From Thelephora terrestris (taxonomy: Eukaryota > Basidiomycota > Agaricomycetes > Thelephorales > Thelephoraceae): a stretch of DNA of 64,000 nucleotides. The position numbers and the translations under genes are program-made. Location: NCBI GenBank assembly GCA_015956445.1, contig WIUZ02000017.1:558001-622000 (forward strand), in the 5' to 3' direction. Below are positions 47,381-57,532 of this stretch, one piece after another. Positions within the stretch are counted from its first letter, which is position 1, and each line of letters begins with the position of its first letter. Under the pieces are notes generated by a model. The model did no database searches and was not told the origin of the DNA. It worked only from the letters and a program-made list of their open reading frames with translations.

Positions 47381-48609
47381 TTATTGTTTCCTTGTTTCGG
47401 TCTGTAGAAGCACGACATCAGATCAATGACAGAATTTTAACCGAAGCGACGAAGACATACCAGTTCTTTTGCGCGGGTTTCGTACGCCTGAATGAGATCA
47501 AACGGCGGCTGTCAGATAAGATAAGATTCAAAGGAGACGTACGACATCTACCTTCTTTTGTTCCGGGGTACGGGCTCTCCAGTGGGCTTCAAATCCCTTG
47601 GCCACCGCCCCGTGTTCCTTTTCCCATTCTTCGAGGCACAATGATCTGGCGGGGATATACCCGTGAGAGTAGTGTAAATAGAAATAAAATAAAACTCACC
47701 TTGCAGTAATTTTTTTCGCCCGAGGCTTGGGAGTTTTCTTGGCCGAGGACTTTTTCGAGGACTTCTTGGTATTGTTCGAGGCCGAGCCAGTTTCTTGGAC
47801 GTCCACAGAGTCGTCGCAGTCGCCTGGATTGGCGCCAGGAGAAGAGGGAACACTGACAGGTGCCGGAGCCGCAACGGCAGGGTAGGCGTCGTTTCCAGGC
47901 GGCCCGGAAGCTAGAGCAAGAGACAGAACTGTTTTCTTGACGACAGGAATGTCCAAGGCGTCGTCTCGAAGAGAGAGAGGGGAGATGGGGTCGAGAGCAA
48001 GATCTTGGGCCGGCGAAATAGGAGCAACAGTGGCAGGGGAGACAGGAGGATCCATTTGACCATCTAGAAGGTCGTCTATGTCGTCAAGATCGTGTGTTAT
48101 AGGACCCAGAAGAGGAGGGGGAAGAGATTCGAGGCCGGCATCCTCCATTTCACGATCTGAGAGAAGCGGGGGGATCGCGCGCTCGGACTCGAGATAACCC
48201 GCAGGACGAGCAGACTGGAGGATTTCTGGGGACGTTTCAGTGATGTCTATACGTCTACGAACACGCTAGATATTTTTTTCGTGAGTATCTCTAGTTTGAG
48301 GCGCATATATCCATTATCTTATCTCATACGTACAGTGCTCGATTCCGCGGCTCGGTTAACTACACGCGCTCGGAGGACTTTGAGTTCTCCTCGGAAGCTC
48401 AGTTTACGTCTCTTGGAGAACTTGGGAGCGGGTAAACTGAGCATATAGTCGATCTCTGCCAGGGAGAGATTCGGGCGCCTGGCCTTTTTGCCTCCCGGAT
48501 TGTGATTAAACCACGTCGACCTGGCCAGAAGCTTGCCACCTTTGCGTGCACATTTCACACAACTGCAAAGAATTTTGTTGCGGTCGGGCTGATTTAGAGG
48601 GGATTCCAT
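47381..48609 (-). CDS. Unknown protein with an N-terminal CxCxxC motif, five exons
   Basis: I do not recognise this protein. Five exons join with correct phase: 48334-48609, 47700-48265, 47552-47645, 47461-47508 and 47381-47401. They give 334 residues and end in TAA. The N-terminus carries CSCVKCARKGGKLLARSTWF then NH, a compact Cys/His pattern that could bind zinc. A basic helix KFSKRRKLSFRGELKVLRAR follows. The middle is Pro/Asp/Ser-rich and acidic. A Lys/Ser tract (KKSSKKSSAKKTPKPRAKK) leads to an amphipathic tail, CLEEWEKEHGAVAKGFEAHW. A nuclear or DNA-associated role would fit the basic tracts, but this is inference. Similar short Cys/His heads occur in some basidiomycete transposase-associated proteins, so a domesticated origin is possible. 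It sits between the two GNAT copies on the opposite strand. Confidence 0.6.
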
Positions 48610-49467
48610 CCGGGGACGCGGTTTGTCGGATGCTCCGGGAAGATATGGTACGGGGGAGAGACTTAGTCAAAAAAAATCTAACTCAAATTCACGCCACCCA
48701 TTGCGACACAACGGAGACTGTATTTTAGTGTACAAGATAACATTGAACTTTATACAAATAGCGCGTCTTAATTAAGACGACGCGACTTCGGTTAGACCCG
48801 AGTCGATGCGTTTAGATCCAGGCCGACCCGCTTCGCGCCGTTCCGTCCCGTTTAGTTCCGGTTCGATCCTCTTCGACCGATTTTCCACTGGGAGCTTCAA
48901 AAGTTACATCAGTCAGTACTTGGACGAACGTGGGCTGGAAGAAAAGAACGACGGCGGAGCACGAAGTATCCTTGGTTGTTCGCACACTGATCGTCGTCTC
49001 CCTCACGAAATCAAACATATTTTGACGAGACCGTGCTACGTGCGCGGTATGCATGATTAGCTCCGTGGGGCCGTCGTGGCCAAACTATAGCTCATCCTCT
49101 TTGGATTCAAGAGTCCGCGTTTTCCGCCCTTTGACATGCGCTCATCGAAATCTCCCTGGGGTTCATGCGCCGCGGGGTCAAATCAGGAGCTCTGTCCGGT
49201 CTCTTCAGTTTGGGCATCAGTTGCTCTGGATCCTGGAGGCAGCCTATCGATTATCCGCAACAGGCTGTAAGCGGAATTACCGTCCAATGTTGACGATCGG
49301 CAGCCATTCTCGTATCCTAGGGTCCGTTCCGTTTTCCGCCTTCTGATGCACGCACCATGGCCTGGAGGGGGAGGGATCTCGGTTCCGAAAGTTCGTTCAT
49401 CTGGGGGTAGTAGCTTATGTGAAGAGTCTCAGACCCAATTGAATCCGTATACAAGGACTCGACTCGG
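48610..49467. other. Intergenic region between the unknown gene and GNAT copy 2 (divergent)
   Basis: These 858 bases contain no supported gene. At about 48800-48885 short cytosine/guanine/thymine-rich words (gttccg, gttccgg, ggttcgat) recur imperfectly. The last 150 bases correspond to the flank of GNAT copy 1. Confidence 0.4.
49375..49389 (+). promoter_or_regulatory. Conserved upstream box of GNAT copy 2
   Basis: Second exact copy of the 15-base block found at 45708-45722, here 93 bases before the start codon. Confidence 0.3.
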
Positions 49468-50718
49468 ATGCCTATCTACTTCACCTCGCTGGATGATCCG
49501 GCCAGGGTCGATAACGTCCTCGCGTTCCTCGAGCCTTACGTTCCCCACACTCTCGGACTGATCGGAAACATCGTGAACCCTCATCCATCGCTCGTAAAAG
49601 CGGTCAAGGTCTACGCATCGTTCGAAATCGACTTCAGAAAACCCATCCGACCGCCGTCTACCATCTCTGGTCCCAGCGAAACACCGTTTTCCACCCCACC
49701 CCTGTTCTCCATCATTGTCCTCCGACCCAGAGAACAAGGCAGGTTCTTCTGCTCGGCCGATCTCAAATCCTCAGACCCCGCGACGCCAGAAGAAGAGACA
49801 CATGTCCAAGCGTTCTTCAAGAAGGTCATCCCCATCGTCGCCGCTTTCCCTCCCGATAACGAGGACGGACCCACGCCGGAGTACGATATCAGCCCAGTCG
49901 GAGTGAGGGGAAGAGGGTACCACGTCGGAAGGGTACACGAGAAATGGATTCCGTGCCTCGACCCGATTACGATTCTACGGTCTGGACCTGTGGCGTGCTT
50001 CATACGTCCTCCTCCTCCTCCTTCACTACCACAAGCGGTATTCCCATCTAATGCTGCTTCTGCGACAGTCATCGGGGAAGGTGCACCACCAGACCAAGGA
50101 TCATCCAAATCCGACCGATGGATAATCTCCCGATTCAGTCCCTCCGACATCGACTTCGTCCGGCTCACCCAGTCCTCTTCCTTGATCCCCAGACACAGAG
50201 CGTATCTCGAATCTCGCTCCCACACCTCCATCGTCGTCCACGATGGCCATCTACTCGACATCGACGTCAACCACGGAACCACGAAAATGCCAAACCCAGT
50301 CGCTTGGTCCATCATCCAAACAGACGGTTCCCTCGGGGTTCTCTGGGTCGAACCGTCCCATCGCGGTCTCGGACTGGGGGATCTCGTCCTCGCCGAATGT
50401 GTCAATCGATCCGAGACGTATCACGGGTTTAGTGGGGACAGAGTGACTGGGACGGGGATCTTGGGGTGGCAATGGGCGGATGTATCACTGGTGAACACTC
50501 ACTCTGTGAGGTTCTTTGCAAAGCAGCAAGGGTGGAGAATTGGATGGAATTCACAATGGATCACGTTCGACCCCGATGTGGACCCTACGACTATCGACTG
50601 GTCATTCAGGGAGACTCCCACCGAAGTTTCTCGGAGCAGGGAGTGGGCAAAAAATACAAGAATTCTCAGGCATCAGCCCGAACATAGCAATGCGCCATAT
50701 CAGAAATCGGGCCAGTAG
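49468..50718 (+). CDS. GNAT-family N-acetyltransferase-like protein, tandem copy 2, C-terminally extended
   Basis: This single-exon gene encodes 416 residues and is a close paralogue of 45796-46947, starting with the same MPIYFTSL. The GNAT core is intact: LGVLWVEPSHRGLGLGDLVL and GWQWADVSLVNTHSVRFFAK. After the shared SFRETPTE the first copy stops two codons later. Here the aligned position is an Arg codon, and the frame runs on for about 30 residues (EWAKNTRILRHQPEHSNAPY..) through sequence that is 3' flank in copy 1. The middle linker also differs in length (an insertion around SNAASATVIGEGAPPDQG). The activity and substrate are unknown. Confidence 0.75.
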   Translation: MPIYFTSLDDPARVDNVLAFLEPYVPHTLGLIGNIVNPHPSLVKAVKVYASFEIDFRKPIRPPSTISGPSETPFSTPPLFSIIVLRPREQGRFFCSADLKSSDPATPEEETHVQAFFKKVIPIVAAFPPDNEDGPTPEYDISPVGVRGRGYHVGRVHEKWIPCLDPITILRSGPVACFIRPPPPPSLPQAVFPSNAASATVIGEGAPPDQGSSKSDRWIISRFSPSDIDFVRLTQSSSLIPRHRAYLESRSHTSIVVHDGHLLDIDVNHGTTKMPNPVAWSIIQTDGSLGVLWVEPSHRGLGLGDLVLAECVNRSETYHGFSGDRVTGTGILGWQWADVSLVNTHSVRFFAKQQGWRIGWNSQWITFDPDVDPTTIDWSFRETPTEVSRSREWAKNTRILRHQPEHSNAPYQKSGQ

Positions 50719-51226
50719 TCAACACTCTCATTGCGCTGCGTCGGCCTTGGGCAATCACCGCCCAGGGAACAGAAAGAAAAGGTGTATCATCGCATTACCT
50801 GTCGTGTCAATGTACCAAATCGTGAAACGTATGCTCTACTAAACAATACAACTTGGGAGAGTGGTGCTCACCAGGGAACCTACTCGGAAAGATCGAAACA
50901 AAGCAAGAACGAGAGGGAACCGAGGGAGAGAAAACATTGGTACAAATTAGTGAATAAGAAAAAAAAACATCGAAAACCAAACGTGTCAACGCAGCGGGAG
51001 ATAAGCGTAGAGCAAGAGAGGGGGGGAGTAGGGAAAGGGAGCGAGCGAGAGAGGATGGTGTATCCGTATAAGCATGTACATAGGAGAACCATGGGAGACG
51101 TAGCTGGGGATAGGCGTCAAAAGAGCGGGTCGTCACGTATGCGTGTGGGTTAGCATATAAAGTTATGAACAAGAAAAGGAGCCTGCCGTGGGCATGGCGG
51201 ATATCTAATACGGGGGAGCGTGGTCA
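50719..51226. other. Intergenic region, purine-rich on the plus strand
   Basis: These 508 bases separate GNAT copy 2 from the convergent gene at 51227. From about 50885 to 51070 the plus strand is strongly purine-rich (runs of gag, gaga, an A9 run and a G7 run), so the minus-strand 3' UTR would be CU-rich. No gene was seen. Confidence 0.5.
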
Positions 51227-53953
51227 TCATCGCGGATGTTGAGCAACGCGATCGAGCTTTTCCAGAAGCAGCTGTTTCGTCTTGGCGTCCAAACCTCTCG
51301 CTGAGGTTTCGAGTAGCCGTCTGACTTTGTGCATAAGTCCAGAAGGCCCGTCTACTGGCATCGATCTTGAGTCGAAACGTTGGATATCTGCGTGCACATA
51401 GCAAGGTCAGTCACAGAAGCTCACCGCAGCGAGGAACAAACGCACATTCTCTGAACTTGGCATATCCGCTCTCACTGAGCACCTGTTCAAATGACTCCAA
51501 AACTTTCACCCTGTACGACTCTTTCATCTCCGCTTCCCTCCTCCACCTGGGGCTAACCCCCATTTCACTAAAATCCATAACGGCCTCCTCCCTCACCCTC
51601 GTCGGCGCCCAGTTCAGGCCAAGACCTAGATCCAACGACCGACCCTTCCCCGCGTGTCTCTTCATCCCGGAACGATCCATAGGTATCGTCACAGCCTGCG
51701 GTGAATTCGATCGGGGCGGGAGCCCGTTTACGTCTCCCTCCAAGTTAAGGGAGGTAACCGACATGCCGAACGATGGCAGGTTATGCGCGTATCCTGCACC
51801 TCCCAAACCCGCGCGCTTTGGTGTGTTCCTGCCCCAACTTCCACCTTCGGGTCGGTACGGTAGGTTCGTATGGGTCGCCACGGGGTTGCCGTTCTTGAGC
51901 TGACCTAATCCTCGCCCGGGCGGTTTGGGAGGTAGGGTCGAGTGTTGAGGTTGAGGTTGGGCCCGCGATCGACTGTCGTGCGAGGTGCGACCTCTAGTGT
52001 GTGTACTTGTCTCGTCAGCGAAACGTATCCTTGGCTGACCGCGGTCCCGATCACGGTCTTTTACGCTCTGACTTCTTCCCAACGAAGACCGCTCTTCCTG
52101 AATGGGATAGGTGGATGTGGCTGGGCCGTTCCAGAGATGTCCGTTTCCGTGGGAGTTGGGGTTCCTGTCCGACTCGCTAGACGCCCGGCCAGAGGAGCTC
52201 CACCGCGTACTGCGGGTCGAGTACCCAGCTGAAGATAGAGGACGTTCAAAATCGAAGCTACCATGCTTAATTCGTCCCCGAGTGACTCTGGGGTTCAGCG
52301 GTCCGCTGATGTTGGTAGTGTTCGAATTCCGGCTCTCCCGACCCTTCTTGTTCTCCGATGTTGGCAGGGGGGTCGCTTTCCAGACGTCTCCGGTTCGATC
52401 CACGCTCCTCTCCCTTTCCTTTCCTTTCCCCCCACCAAATACTTTCGCGTTCGCGAGGACCATCAACGGGGACCTCCTTCCAGATATACCTGGATCCCGC
52501 GAATGAGGGTGATCGTTTTCCTCGGCGGCTGTTCTTTTCGACTTGCCGGCGTCGTTCACGATCCTTGGTGGAGTAGATGAAGCCCTGGTGGGTGCACGAG
52601 GGAGAGAGTTGAGGTGTTGTCGGGGCTGAGAAGACACGATCGCCACCAGCCCCGTCTTGGCGACGACGGTCTCGATACCTAATCCAGAGTCAGGTTCCGA
52701 AATGTCAAAGCTGGATGGGGATCGTTGACCTGCCACATCACCATTCCAACGGTAGTTGGTGGCGTCGTTGAGCGGTTTCGCGGCAAAATCATTATAATGC
52801 GGAGGGGGAGAGGGAGCGGCGGGGTCCTGCTTGCGTTGATGACGGGAGTTGAGGGAATTGTCAGGGGTTGAAGAGTGTGGGGTTGTAGGACGGGATTTCG
52901 AGATAGAAGAACGGCGAGAACCAGGGAGGGTAATCATGCCGAAAAAAGTCCTTTTTCGAGGCTTCGGGTGGTCCTGTTCGCTTATGACGTGGGAGCTCAT
53001 GGTGGCGTGGGTTGTCGACGTCGTTGAGTCCGAAGGGACTTGAGGAAGCCTTTTATTTGTAGGGGCGGCAACCGTAGACTGTGGTCTTGGCGACGGTTTG
53101 ATGGGCGGGGGAGCAAACATTGGGCCATGGCCATGACTGGTGTCGGCGAGCGAGAGGGAGGTTTGTAGCGGTTGGTCCATCTGGATGATCTCGTCGGCAG
53201 AGCGTGAACGTCGCTTTTGCGGCGCTGAACGCGAAGCGAGACGGCCTCTGCGAAAGAAACCATAGAACTGGGTCGCGCGTCAGACGAAAACGGACCGGGA
53301 AGCGAACACGGGAAGCGGAAAAAAAAAACGCGAGAAAAAAAGTACGAGGGGAATTGAGACGGGACGCGAGCGGAACTACATAAAGAGTGCTATTTGCATA
53401 CCTTCTCCGAACGTTTAACTTTGTCTGTATCTCTTTCCTGAAGCATGCGTAACTCGAGGTCCGATATGCTGGGGTTGCTGGAGTTTTGAGAGGGATTATG
53501 CGCATAATCTGGGTGGTGGCGGGCTTGATCCTTAGAGTCTTCCGGCAGAGGGTGCAGGACCTAGGGAGGGCATTCAGGGAGGGATGAAGGGGGCGGACGA
53601 GAGGGGAACGGACCGATTGGCTGCCCGTGTATATATCACACTTTAACCTGCTGTCTGAACGGAGGAGCAAGGAAAGCTGGATGGCAAACACGTGTAAGGC
53701 ACGGGAATAATATTGATGAAAGCCTTGTGCTGTTCGGACGCGCAAGGGAGGAACTCACGTCTTTAACCGATGTCTCAGTCACCGTCGAAGATCTCTCTCT
53801 TCGAGCGTGTTTGTTGTTTGTGGGGCTCGGAGGACGAGGGAGCAAGTCGTGGGATAAGTCGGAGGTCGAATGGCCGGTTAGCGTCGTGGGCGCTGTAGAA
53901 GCATCGAGTGACGACTCGGAGACGGTGCATTCCTCCAAGTTGACGCCGACCAT
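51227..53953 (-). CDS. Large Ser/Arg/Pro-rich protein of unknown function with a helical C-terminus
   Basis: I do not recognise this protein. Four exons join with correct phase: 53759-53953, 53402-53560, 51446-53267 and 51227-51387. They give 778 residues. Starting at MVGVNLEECTVSES, the first exons encode a short helical stretch (SDLELRMLQERDTDKVKRSE). The long third exon is low-complexity, with many S-P, R-S and R-x-x-S sites and polyproline pieces such as APPPIKPSP and LPPKPPGRGLG. The end looks folded: SYRVKVLESFEQVLSESGYA, then KFREYIQRF, then MHKVRRLLETSARGLDAKTK and LLLEKLDRVAQHPR. A cortical or signalling scaffold is conceivable from the SH3-type proline motifs, but this is inference only. 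Confidence 0.65.
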
Positions 53954-54446
53954 GGTTGGATATATCGTCCCGACGTTGGGATTTGCAGGGTATAGAAGGA
54001 GTAGAGATGAGCAGCGATCGTGAGAACATGTTTCTCGAATTGGTGTACTGGGGTCAGCAGACCCCCAGACTCTGACGACGAACGATGGACGGTGGCGTAG
54101 ATGCTGAGCCTCGTGGTCGACTCGTGTTCAGATTAATCCCACAGATGTCGTCTCTTACGCCTTTTGGTACTGTTGAACACGGCCACGAGGCCCCACAGAA
54201 GATCACCGGAATTATCTACGAAAAAAGTGCAGTAAAATTTTTAGAAGGAAAAGGATAATATGTTCATCCGTCGGAACTTGGTCACCCCCTATCCGAGAGA
54301 TCCCGCGTCTGCGAGATTTCAACGAGAATGAGCGACCGTGAGAAACCTGTCACGCGCTACGCGTTGTTCAAAATTCAACCATCGCGTTGTCTCAGATCAG
54401 ACGGCAACGAATCATTGATCTCCCGTTACTCTCACCACCTTCTGCC
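53954..54446. other. Intergenic region between divergent genes (unknown 778-aa protein and Spo12-like)
   Basis: These 493 bases should hold both promoters. I can support no gene or repeat here. Confidence 0.5.
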
Positions 54447-54964
54447 ATGTCGACCACTTCCACTCCAGACGAGTCCCCCATGCATATCCAGCCTCTCCAC
54501 AATCCTTCTCAGGCTGCGGTTCCACTGGGTAACAATAATGGTCAGATGGGCCTCGGGACGAGGGCTCTCCTCTCCAAGAGATTAGCCAAGGAGCAGTACG
54601 TCTCGCACTGACCTCTTCATTGACACGACTGGGTTCACGCATCACCCGATCTTTAGAAACCCAAAGTTCGTCTCGCCGACGGACAAGATGGTCACACCGG
54701 TCTCGCAGAAATTGAATGCTGCGAGAAAGAAGCACTTTGACAAGTGCGTAGCTCTCTTCTGAATCCACTCTGGCTTTGCGTTGAACTTGAACCTGTAGGG
54801 GAAAGCCCAAGCCTATGAGCTTGTTCGCATCCAATGAGCCATCGTCACAGGAAGATGATAGAGTCAGCGATGACGGCGAAGCTGCCCCGGCGCAGAATCC
54901 TCCTGCGACTGACTCTGCTTCGGACACAAAGATGGTGGACAACGACGACGAGAGCCCATTCTAG
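54447..54964 (+). CDS. SPO12: Spo12-family mitotic exit regulator
   Basis: Spo12 proteins are small nuclear/nucleolar regulators that help release Cdc14 at mitotic exit. The family core spans three exons: LLSKRLAKEQ, then NPKFVSPTDKMVTPVSQKLN, then AARKKHFDKGKPKPMSLFAS. This has the conserved S-P-x-D and T-P-x-x-x-K-L sites, which in the family are phosphorylated by CDK. An acidic Ser/Asp tail ends DNDDESPF. The length, about 120 residues, is usual. The start MSTTSTPDES at 54447 follows a CT-rich leader. The stop is TAG at 54962-54964. The family call rests on the short core and is fairly secure. Confidence 0.75.
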
Positions 54965-55281
54965 AATTTTTGTGTCTACGGTTTCGCTTGGACGAAACGA
55001 CCACGCCCTTCGATTCCTAGGCCCTCCTTCCTGACTTCCCCGTACAACCTCCGTCCATTGTGCTCTCGAATTCGTCGTCTGATCTCTGTATGTGTACTAC
55101 CCGGTAACCCCCTGTCTGCAATTCTATATTCTCGTTTCGCTCTCCATCGGAGCGTGCTTTCGTACGATATGATGGAGACCTGTTCGCTGAAACTGGGGCG
55201 TTCAAAGGACGCAACGACGACACGGTGTCACAAATCGATTGTACAGGCGACAAGACACGAACACGATCAAGTACAGATTCT
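54965..55281. other. Convergent 3' flanks of the Spo12-like and paired-CxxC genes
   Basis: This 317-base gap between two converging stop codons shows no further gene or structure. Confidence 0.5.
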
Positions 55282-55846
55282 TCAATCTTTGGGCTTCATT
55301 TTCACATCGCGCTCTGCTTCTTCGATGATGGTGTCGACCTTTGCCATCTCTATTTCTGCCCTTGTCTGAATGACCACCCTCCGTTTCCGTGCAAGTAGGA
55401 GGGTTTGCTCCAGCTTGTCCCAATCCTTCTCGCTTTTACTCTCGACCTTGGGCTTCTTCTCAGGGCGTGAAGATGGGCCATCGCTCTCGCTAGAGTCTGA
55501 GATGGAGATGGGTGAATCTTCACGCTCGCGTTTCTTACCCCTCCTCCCTCGTCCTGCGGAAGTTGCCTGAGGTTTGTCATTGTCCTCGAACCGACGGAAG
55601 GGACACGCTCGTTTCTTCAGTCTGCACGTTTTGCACTGGAGAATGTATATTCCATGTTGCGAATGGAACTTCCAGACGCCACCACATTCGACCCCTCGCC
55701 TTTTACATTCTTCGCACTTGAGCTGATATCGATGAGTGCTTCGAACGTCGTGTGAGAGAAGGAGGACGTACCGTTTCTTTGCCCGGGACTCGTGTCCCAT
55801 TCATGTGGCGAGGCCTCTTTTTCGGTGCTTGTGTTCCAGGCTCCAT
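55282..55846 (-). CDS. Small basic protein with a Zn2Cys6-like paired cysteine motif
   Basis: Two exons, with an intron of about 50 nt near 55722-55772, give roughly 170 residues starting MEPGTQAPKKRPRHMNGTR. The core is KCEECKRRGVECGG, 14 more residues, then CKTCRLKKRACPF: two C-x2-C-x6-C units. This is the cysteine pattern of the fungal Zn2Cys6 binuclear cluster, but the linker of about 16 residues is longer than usual and the first half is less basic. After it come a basic nuclear-signal stretch (GRGRRGKKRERED), an acidic Ser run, and a coiled-coil-like tail (DKLEQTLLLARKRRVVIQTR). No transcription-factor middle domain is present. A nuclear, possibly DNA-binding role is inferred. Confidence 0.65.
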
Positions 55847-56203
55847 CGATTTACCGACAGTCGGTTTATCGGGCTTAAGAATGAGATGGGCGAGACTGCC
55901 GGACAGATGTTGGGTGAGGTGGAAGAGAGAGGAAGTGCAACCGGGGTCAGAAAAACTGTGGTTACCTTGCCTCCAAGGCTTCTCCGCCCCAGCCCCGCCC
56001 CCAATATTATAGCGCCCTGACGTACGTATTGCTGAACAAATGTACAGTCAGGATGTTCACAAGTCAATTGACGATCAGCCTTGATCCTCATCTTAGCACG
56101 ACCAAGCGCCTAATAAGTTACTCACCTTTGACTCCCCGACTTTGCAATCACCCCCACTCAGCCAAATACTCGCACACAACTCTCACCACCACCGCCATCA
56201 TCC
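55847..56203. other. Intergenic region between divergent paired-CxxC and RING genes
   Basis: This 357-base shared promoter region has no gene. Minus-strand frames here lack splice support. Confidence 0.5.
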
Positions 56204-57241
56204 ATGGAGAGGATCCTTCAACTCGGAACCTCTTGGCCCAGAGACCAAGCCGCTCTTCGAGCCCAAGCCAGGCAGATCGTACAGGACGTTCGAACGATCT
56301 TCCCCATTGATCAGTAAGTTTCACTCCCTCCCCACACCCACGAGACACGGCACCCATCGTTGACGAATTACGGACTGATTGAGCACCGTTTTCGCCGTTC
56401 CGTAGGGACGCTTTGAAAAAGCTGATAACAGAAATACCCTCCATGACCGAGCAAGAACTCGCCGCAGCCGGCGAACTAGGTACGTCAGCCCACGCCCTCA
56501 ACCGCTGGACCCTCCAAACCATGTGAAGAATATCCTATATTGACCGTATTGCGCTCACAGATTCTGCATGCTTGATATGCTTCGTGCCGTTCACAGCCAT
56601 CTTGGCCGAACACGAGATGGCCGCAGCCATGGACTCACCCGCTCACCCCGTCGAGGAGCTCGGGATCACGAGACTTTCAAAGACGTGCGGTCACATATTC
56701 TGTCGTAAAGAGTGAGCGGTCCTCTCATCCAAGCCCCCTCGTATATACCGACCACCGTCCCTCATCTTCGTCTTTGAACCGCCGCAGCATCATGACCTGG
56801 GTAACCACAAACGTAAGCCCACCTCAGCTATCACTCGTACCCACTCACCTCCCTTTCGGGACTATCTAGCACAGGACCTGTCCAACCTGTCGCACACCTC
56901 TCCTCACCGAACCCGACAACAGACCGATCGAAGATATCACGGACGCAGAGGTCTCGCAGACTCTCGGCATGATCGAACAGCTCCTGCAGAGTCACCTCGA
57001 GGAACTCCGCGTCATTCGTGAGAATGCGAGGCGGCCGAGAGCCGAACGAGGCGTTGGCCCAGAACCGGTCGGAGACGGCGGTCAACGCGGCGGCGATGAG
57101 GATGATAGTGAATGGGTGGATTTGAATTTGGACGGTATCTCCACCCCTGAGCTTGCACCCCCGGAAGGGCCTCCGCCAAATCCTCAAACAAGGGAACGTT
57201 CACGCTCACCACCTCAAGAATACCACGGAATGTACTCTTAA
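56204..57241 (+). CDS. RING-finger protein, probable E3 ubiquitin ligase
   Basis: About 240 residues come from several short exons. The N-terminal helical part (MERILQLGTSWPRDQAALRA) is followed by a RING domain: CLICFVPF, then after a 35-residue loop KTCGHIFCRKDIMTWV, then RTCPTCRTPL. All eight zinc ligands (C3HC4, with His in CGH) can be seen across the introns. A helix, LGMIEQLLQSHLEELRVIRE, and an acidic, Pro-rich tail ending SPPQEYHGMYS follow. The long gap between the second and third ligands is unusual but occurs in fungal RINGs. The substrate is unknown. The start at 56204 gives a good frame to the gtaagt donor after PID. Confidence 0.78.
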
Positions 57242-57532
57242 GGTTTGTTTTCTTCCAATATCCCTCATGCCACTCCAGCTCTCTCCGCAGCACGTTCGAC
57301 CGAGTTTCTTCGAATAAATGCAATCGTGACCAACTCATTACGACATCGTGGATCGTGATCTTGCTACAGCGTCCGCACAGAATGATAAATGATTAAAACC
57401 AGGCAAGAGAATCGCATAACGTAAGGTAAGAGAGGCGATCGAGACAGGGATATTCACAAGAGCGAAGGGAAAAGGACAGCATCTATACGTCGGCTTGATA
57501 AAACCGTCCACTCGCGTTCCCCACTCCAACCC

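Noticed and set aside
49611-50405. 264-codon minus-strand frame opposite GNAT copy 2
   Set aside because: Copy 1 has a similarly placed shadow frame. The plus strand carries the conserved GNAT motifs.
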